Source: Gaetbulibacter_A sp043876815 (lineage in GTDB: Bacteria > Bacteroidota > Bacteroidia > Flavobacteriales > Flavobacteriaceae). Taken from it: a stretch of DNA of 64,000 nt. Location: NCBI RefSeq assembly GCF_043876815.1, contig NZ_JBAWKA010000005.1, positions 235,805 to 299,804 on the forward strand. The letters run 5' to 3'. Of the stretch, positions 60,700-64,000 are shown piece by piece; the stretch's first letter is position 1, and each line of letters opens with the position of its first letter. A program made the position numbers and the translations under genes. Below the pieces are notes generated by a model. The model searched no databases and was not told the origin of the DNA. It worked only from the letters and a program-made list of their open reading frames with translations.

Positions 60700-61476
60700 T
60701 TAATTTTGCTTGTTTTCTAATTCAACATTAATGTTCTGAATTAAGCTTTCAGCATCTCGTTTTATTTTTAATTGATTTCTTTCAATATGCCAATAAAATA
60801 TATTTTTTAAACTCCGTAAAAAATATAAGAATTCTTTATCATTTTTCAATTCATCAAAATTGTTAGGTATCATTTCTAGTTCTAAATCTTCAACATTTTC
60901 AGTCATTTCCCATTTTTTATAGTTCCCATTCCAAAGAGCGTTAAACCTTGTATTAAAAATGTTCTTGCTTGCATTTTCTATTGTATTAACATATCTATCT
61001 ATATCATCATTTAAAATATTGTTAGAATAGGAATAATATTGAACGATTTCATTTCTCAAATTTTCCTTTGAGATTAGGTTTAAGTTTATTGATTTTAAAG
61101 TTTCAAATACTTCGGTATTGATTCTTGGTGTCCAAGTTTGAGTTATTCTACCAAAATGGGTATTCAAAGAGTCATTATATGGCAAATTTTGTTCTAAATG
61201 ATTTACAAGAATAGAAATAGAATTTTTAGTTAGTAAGTATTGTTCCGTTACCCATTCAGTTCTTGTTAAATCTTCATTTAAACTTTTTTCAAAGTTTTGA
61301 AGAATTTTTATTTCTTCCTTTTTTAATTTTTCGCCTTCATTCCAATTATTAATTTGTAGCGCAATCAATATCCCAATTACTACAAGAATAATTTCCCCAA
61401 TCGCATAAATCAGATATTTATTGAATTTATTTTCAGATAGCATTTTTTGTCTAATTTTCCTAAAGAATTTTATCAT
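60700..61476 (-). CDS. DUF6090 family protein, paralog 6
   Basis: 258 residues: head MIKFFRKIRQKMLSENKFNK, YAIGEIILVVIGILIALQIN, NWNEGE, then a helical tail (KILQNFEKSLNEDLTRTEWV, VNTIENASKNIFNTRFNALW). The cassette tag GTTGTGCTTTC is nearly that of paralog 5, and its upstream element m nearly equals element d, suggesting descent from one cassette. Confidence 0.87.
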   Translation of the reverse strand: MIKFFRKIRQKMLSENKFNKYLIYAIGEIILVVIGILIALQINNWNEGEKLKKEEIKILQNFEKSLNEDLTRTEWVTEQYLLTKNSISILVNHLEQNLPYNDSLNTHFGRITQTWTPRINTEVFETLKSINLNLISKENLRNEIVQYYSYSNNILNDDIDRYVNTIENASKNIFNTRFNALWNGNYKKWEMTENVEDLELEMIPNNFDELKNDKEFLYFLRSLKNIFYWHIERNQLKIKRDAESLIQNINVELENKQN

Positions 61477-61504
61477 TGGTTAGAGGTTTCTGATAATGAA
61501 GCAC

Positions 61505-61628
61505 AACGTTTATGTATAAGATTAGTTGCGTGATTTAAGCACTAAATTTAGCAAATAAATCACAGATAGAAAGTCCGCGAGGACTTTCGTAAATAGGCTT
61601 GCACTAGCAATTAATTTTATACGGTGTT
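61505..61628. repeat. Inter-cassette element m (124 nt)
   Basis: Near-copy of element d. The inner stem is GAAAGTCC-GCGA-GGACTTTC where d has GAAAATCC / GGATTTTC, so both partners of one pair changed together. Confidence 0.78.
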
Positions 61629-62161
61629 GTGGTGCGTTTTTTTTTCCAATTCTTAAATTTTATTTTTACATTCACTTCTTGAATTCCGTGAATTTTCTCT
61701 TCAAAATCAAAACTTGGATAATATTCAATTCTGTATTTATTTATTATTTCATCGATCCTTTGTTTGTCCAATTTTACCTTTTTGTGTTTTCGCCTGAATC
61801 CATTCAGTCTAGAGTAAGCAATTCCTAGAAATGTAAATCCAGCTCCAATTATTCCAATTTTCACAGACCATAGAAAAACACTATGTATAGTCCATTCGGA
61901 AAAAAAATACCCGCCAATTATTAATAAAAATCCGCCAATTATAGTCGAATAAAAAGTCCAATGAGTTGATTTTTCTTTTCTGCTTATTATTTCCAATTCA
62001 AGATTAGCGATTTCTATTTTTTCTTGAAATTTTTTGTCAAGTTCAATTTCAGCACAAGTGCTTTTAAAATCAGGTTTCTTTGTGGTCAAATTACAAATCA
62101 ATCCGTTTTTAAAACTTGTTATTTCATTTTCGCATAAATCACAATGTTTTGAAAAATTCAT
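61604..62161 (-). CDS. Membrane protein with N-terminal zinc-ribbon-like motif
   Basis: 185 residues. N-terminal Cys pattern CDLCENEIT...GLICN...STCAE (four Cys, residues about 8-36), a coiled-coil-like acidic helix, two TM helices (about 68-85 and 95-113) and a basic tail. No family recognised. The last ~8 codons and the stop lie within the right arm of element m, so the cassette end supplies the C-terminus. Unit ends are a perfect pair, GTTGTGGTGC. Confidence 0.72.
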   Translation of the reverse strand: MNFSKHCDLCENEITSFKNGLICNLTTKKPDFKSTCAEIELDKKFQEKIEIANLELEIISRKEKSTHWTFYSTIIGGFLLIIGGYFFSEWTIHSVFLWSVKIGIIGAGFTFLGIAYSRLNGFRRKHKKVKLDKQRIDEIINKYRIEYYPSFDFEEKIHGIQEVNVKIKFKNWKKKRTTTPYKINC

Positions 62162-62214
62162 TTACTTTTTTCAGTTTAAATTACTTAATTTAGTTCGGCG
62201 CTTAAATGCACCAC

Positions 62215-62272
62215 AACGGTTGGTGTATGAGGAGTAGCTGACGAGAGGAAGCTATTTCTTAAACATGTTGTT
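62215..62272. repeat. Inter-cassette element n (58 nt)
   Basis: Short class: AACGGTTGGTGTATGAGGAG, TAGCTGACG, GAAGCTATTTCTTAAACAT, GTT. The outer pairing is weaker than in the long elements, but the flanking tags match perfectly on both sides. Confidence 0.6.
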
Positions 62273-62276
62273 ATAC

Positions 62277-63803
62277 TCAGTTTTTATTTTTTAAAATGTT
62301 CAGTTCTCCGAAATCAACGTCAAGTAAATTTTCTTGGTCAATGGAGAATCCTAATATTTCTCTTTTTGAATTAAAGTTGAAAGTTAAAAATCCATCGGGA
62401 ACTCGTATGTCATTCCAATTTATTTTAAACGTATCAAAATGCCAATGTTCTAATTTACCTTTAAATACTGGTGAATGAGAAAATGAAATTTCTAATCCAC
62501 CACTCTCGGTATAATTTATTAAAATATCTCCATACATTTTGTCGATGTATTTTCCAGAGTATTTTTGAATTTCTAATGAAGGTTTTGTATTAGGGGTTTT
62601 AGAAACCTGAACAGGTGATTCTTTTTTATTTTTTAAATTCTGGTTTCTATAATCCATTACTCTGGAATATATATCATATGTGTCATCATCAAACAACTCC
62701 GCCAATATTTTAGCTGTCAACAAAAAAGTTGTGGGCTCTTCCGCTTCATTGGTAAGTATTACAAACCCTAAGTTCATATCTTTTATCATAACAAGGTTAG
62801 CAGACATACCATCAATACCTCCACTATGTTCAATTATCTTATGTCCATTTTTTGGGGTTAGCCACCAACCAAATCCGTAAGATGTGAATTCATTGTAAAA
62901 CGGAGCACCACCTATAGGATATATAATTTGAGGTTTGAAAATTTCATTAATTATTTGCGGACTAACAATAGTATCATTACCAAATGTGCCATTATTCAGC
63001 AAGAGTCTCATATAATTTGACATTTCGTTTGACGAAGAGTAGATAAAACCACCTGGAGCAAGATTATCTCCCTTTTCCTGTTTTATGGCAACTTTTTCAT
63101 AATCCTCATTCCAAATATGTGGTTGGGCTAGGTTTCTATTAGATTCTCTATCAGTTGAAAGAGATATGCTATTATTCATTTTCAGTTTATCAAACACTCT
63201 GGTTTTAAGGAAATCATCCCACGACATTCCAGAAACTTTTTTCACTATTTCTGAAGCAACTACATACATCACATTTTGGTATGCTGGTTTTTCTCGAAAG
63301 CCCGATACTGGTTCCAAATATTTGAGTCGCTTTATTATTTCTTCTCTTGAATAATCTGAATGATACCAAAGTGTTCCACCACTTACATCCTTAAGACCAC
63401 TTCTATGGGTTAGTAAGTCTCTAATGGTAAAATTATCAGTCACATAAGGTGAATACAATTCAAAATAGGGTAGATAGACCTTAACTTTATCATCCCAATT
63501 TATTTTCCCTTCATCTACTAATATTCCCAATGTTAAAGCTGTAAATGACTTCGAAATTGAACCTATTCCAAAAATTGTATTTTCATCAACTTTTCTTTCT
63601 TTATGAATTTCCAAGTTTCCATACCCTTTGGAAAATATGATAGAGTCATTTCGAACAATGCCAATCGAAAGACCAGGTACGTCAAAGTCCTTTATTAGTT
63701 GATGAATTTGTAGATTAAGTGAGTCTAATTTTATTTGTTGAGAGTATGATTTGGAGAATAATAATAGTCCAATTATAGTAAAGAAGAATGTTTTGATTTT
63801 CAT
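62277..63803 (-). CDS. Beta-lactamase-fold serine hydrolase 3 with C-terminal DUF3471-like domain
   Basis: 508 residues with a signal peptide (MKIKTFFFTIIGLLLFSKSY). Catalytic SxxK at Ser82-Lys85 (GIGSISKSFTAL), YxN about 175 (AYQNVMYVV), HxG motif in IIEHSGGIDGM. The C-terminal ~100 residues (from PSLEIQKYSGKYIDKMYGDI) form a lipocalin-like DUF3471 domain. Probably an exported peptidase or esterase. Unit ends are a perfect pair, GTTATACTCA. Confidence 0.93.
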   Translation of the reverse strand: MKIKTFFFTIIGLLLFSKSYSQQIKLDSLNLQIHQLIKDFDVPGLSIGIVRNDSIIFSKGYGNLEIHKERKVDENTIFGIGSISKSFTALTLGILVDEGKINWDDKVKVYLPYFELYSPYVTDNFTIRDLLTHRSGLKDVSGGTLWYHSDYSREEIIKRLKYLEPVSGFREKPAYQNVMYVVASEIVKKVSGMSWDDFLKTRVFDKLKMNNSISLSTDRESNRNLAQPHIWNEDYEKVAIKQEKGDNLAPGGFIYSSSNEMSNYMRLLLNNGTFGNDTIVSPQIINEIFKPQIIYPIGGAPFYNEFTSYGFGWWLTPKNGHKIIEHSGGIDGMSANLVMIKDMNLGFVILTNEAEEPTTFLLTAKILAELFDDDTYDIYSRVMDYRNQNLKNKKESPVQVSKTPNTKPSLEIQKYSGKYIDKMYGDILINYTESGGLEISFSHSPVFKGKLEHWHFDTFKINWNDIRVPDGFLTFNFNSKREILGFSIDQENLLDVDFGELNILKNKN

Positions 63804-63821
63804 TTTTTTTCAATTGAGTAT

Positions 63822-63947
63822 AACGTTTGGTATATGGAAAGTTGCGTGTTTGCTAGCTTCTGATTTTCCGAGGGAAAATCAGAAGCTAGCAAACAAAGCA
63901 ACTAACATTGGTTTAGCTAAAACTAGCAATTTTTTATATACTGTGTT
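63822..63947. repeat. Inter-cassette element o (126 nt) with a 23-bp perfect inner hairpin
   Basis: AACGTTTGGTATATGGAAAG, TTGCG, then a perfect 23-bp stem (63847-63869 with 63873-63895, loop GAG), GCAACTAACATTGGTTTAGC, TATATACTGTGTT. Close relative of element j. It opens the next cassette (tag GTTGGCAACT). Confidence 0.8.
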
Positions 63948-63955
63948 GGCAACTG

Positions 63956-64000
63956 TTATTTTTCTTTCAGAGTTTTCATATATTCTTTAATTTCCTCGTT
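63956..64000 (-). CDS. Next cassette gene, C-terminal end only
   Basis: Fourteen codons followed by TAA (63956-63958) read leftwards from the window edge (NEEIKEYMKTLKEK). The position right after element o matches the gene position in every other unit. Too short for any assignment. Confidence 0.5.
   Translation of the reverse strand, partial: NEEIKEYMKTLKEK

Larger units (their letters stand above)
47249..63947 (-). other. Integron-like gene-cassette array
   Basis: Fifteen palindromic elements (a-o) alternate with genes all read leftwards. Each element runs from AAC (left) to GTT (right), and the 7-8 nt outside those triplets match in inverted orientation at the two ends of each gene unit. 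Unit sizes are about 0.5-1.6 kb except one 2.7-kb two-gene unit. This is the organisation of integron cassettes with attC sites. No integrase, attI or cassette promoter is visible, and the array runs off the right edge. Confidence 0.7.

Noticed and set aside
47249..63947. CRISPR array
   Set aside because: Repeats are palindromic, vary in length, and are separated by full genes of 0.5-2.7 kb rather than short uniform spacers; no cas gene is present.
47249..63947. Ordinary MITE insertions between genes
   Set aside because: MITEs leave direct target duplications beside the element. Here the flanking bases differ on the two sides of each element and instead match, inverted, across each gene unit.
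1..64000. tRNA, rRNA, riboswitch or insertion sequence genes
   Set aside because: I looked for cloverleaf-like segments, rRNA signatures, FMN/TPP/cobalamin-type leaders upstream of ribE, pdxA and queD, and transposase frames, and found none that I could support.

Overview
The window is a chromosome segment of a marine-type member of the Flavobacteriaceae (Bacteroidota). Evidence: AT-rich DNA, almost no Shine-Dalgarno sequences, TAnnTTTG-type promoter boxes, many SpII lipoproteins, a DUF177-rpmF-fabH-accB-accC block, a two-repeat riboflavin synthase, and several copies of the Flavobacteriaceae-restricted DUF6090 family. I see no rRNA or tRNA gene, no CRISPR array, no transposase and no site-specific recombinase.

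Region 1 (1-33.8 kb) is ordinary core genome: the N-terminal part of an acyltransferase-3 gene, small enzymes, a histidine kinase/OmpR regulator pair, ribE, pdxA, a fatty-acid initiation operon (yceD-like, rpmF, fabH, accB, accC), an FAD oxidoreductase with a GreA-like factor, an ABC ATPase, a prolyl oligopeptidase, asd, mscL, tdk-alr, rsmI, an aldo/keto reductase, recJ-MFS, lpxH, queD, a MATE exporter and a universal stress protein. Intergenic gaps carry two families of dispersed imperfect palindromes, one of them as near-identical inverted copies at 10.7 and 30.9 kb.

Region 2 (33.8-44.2 kb) is a transition. A structured 970-nt gap with a tiny membrane ORF precedes a zinc-ribbon gene with a palindrome just before its start. 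Then, mostly on the minus strand, come an MFS transporter, two DUF6090 genes with tiny membrane ORFs between them, a Tat-exported molybdopterin oxidoreductase, a DinB-like protein and an amidohydrolase.

Region 3 (about 44.7-64 kb, open at the right edge) is the striking part. Every gene is on the minus strand, usually one gene per unit, and units are separated by imperfect palindromes of about 45-190 nt bounded by AAC on the left and GTT on the right. The bases next to these triplets are specific to each unit and are inverted copies of each other across the gene (for example GTTGGCACAC at one end and its reverse complement at the other). This is the logic of integron gene cassettes and their attC sites, although the sequences do not fit the classical attC consensus and no integrase is in the window. 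The cargo is mostly exported or envelope proteins: DUF6090 paralogs, three beta-lactamase-fold serine hydrolases, an M19 dipeptidase, a P1-family peptidase, a TlpA-like thioredoxin, a sodium:solute symporter and small lipoproteins. DUF6090 genes combine a nearly constant 48-residue membrane head with unrelated tails, and truncated heads survive as relics. At the left edge of the array are a degenerate palindrome and a broken NTF2-like gene.
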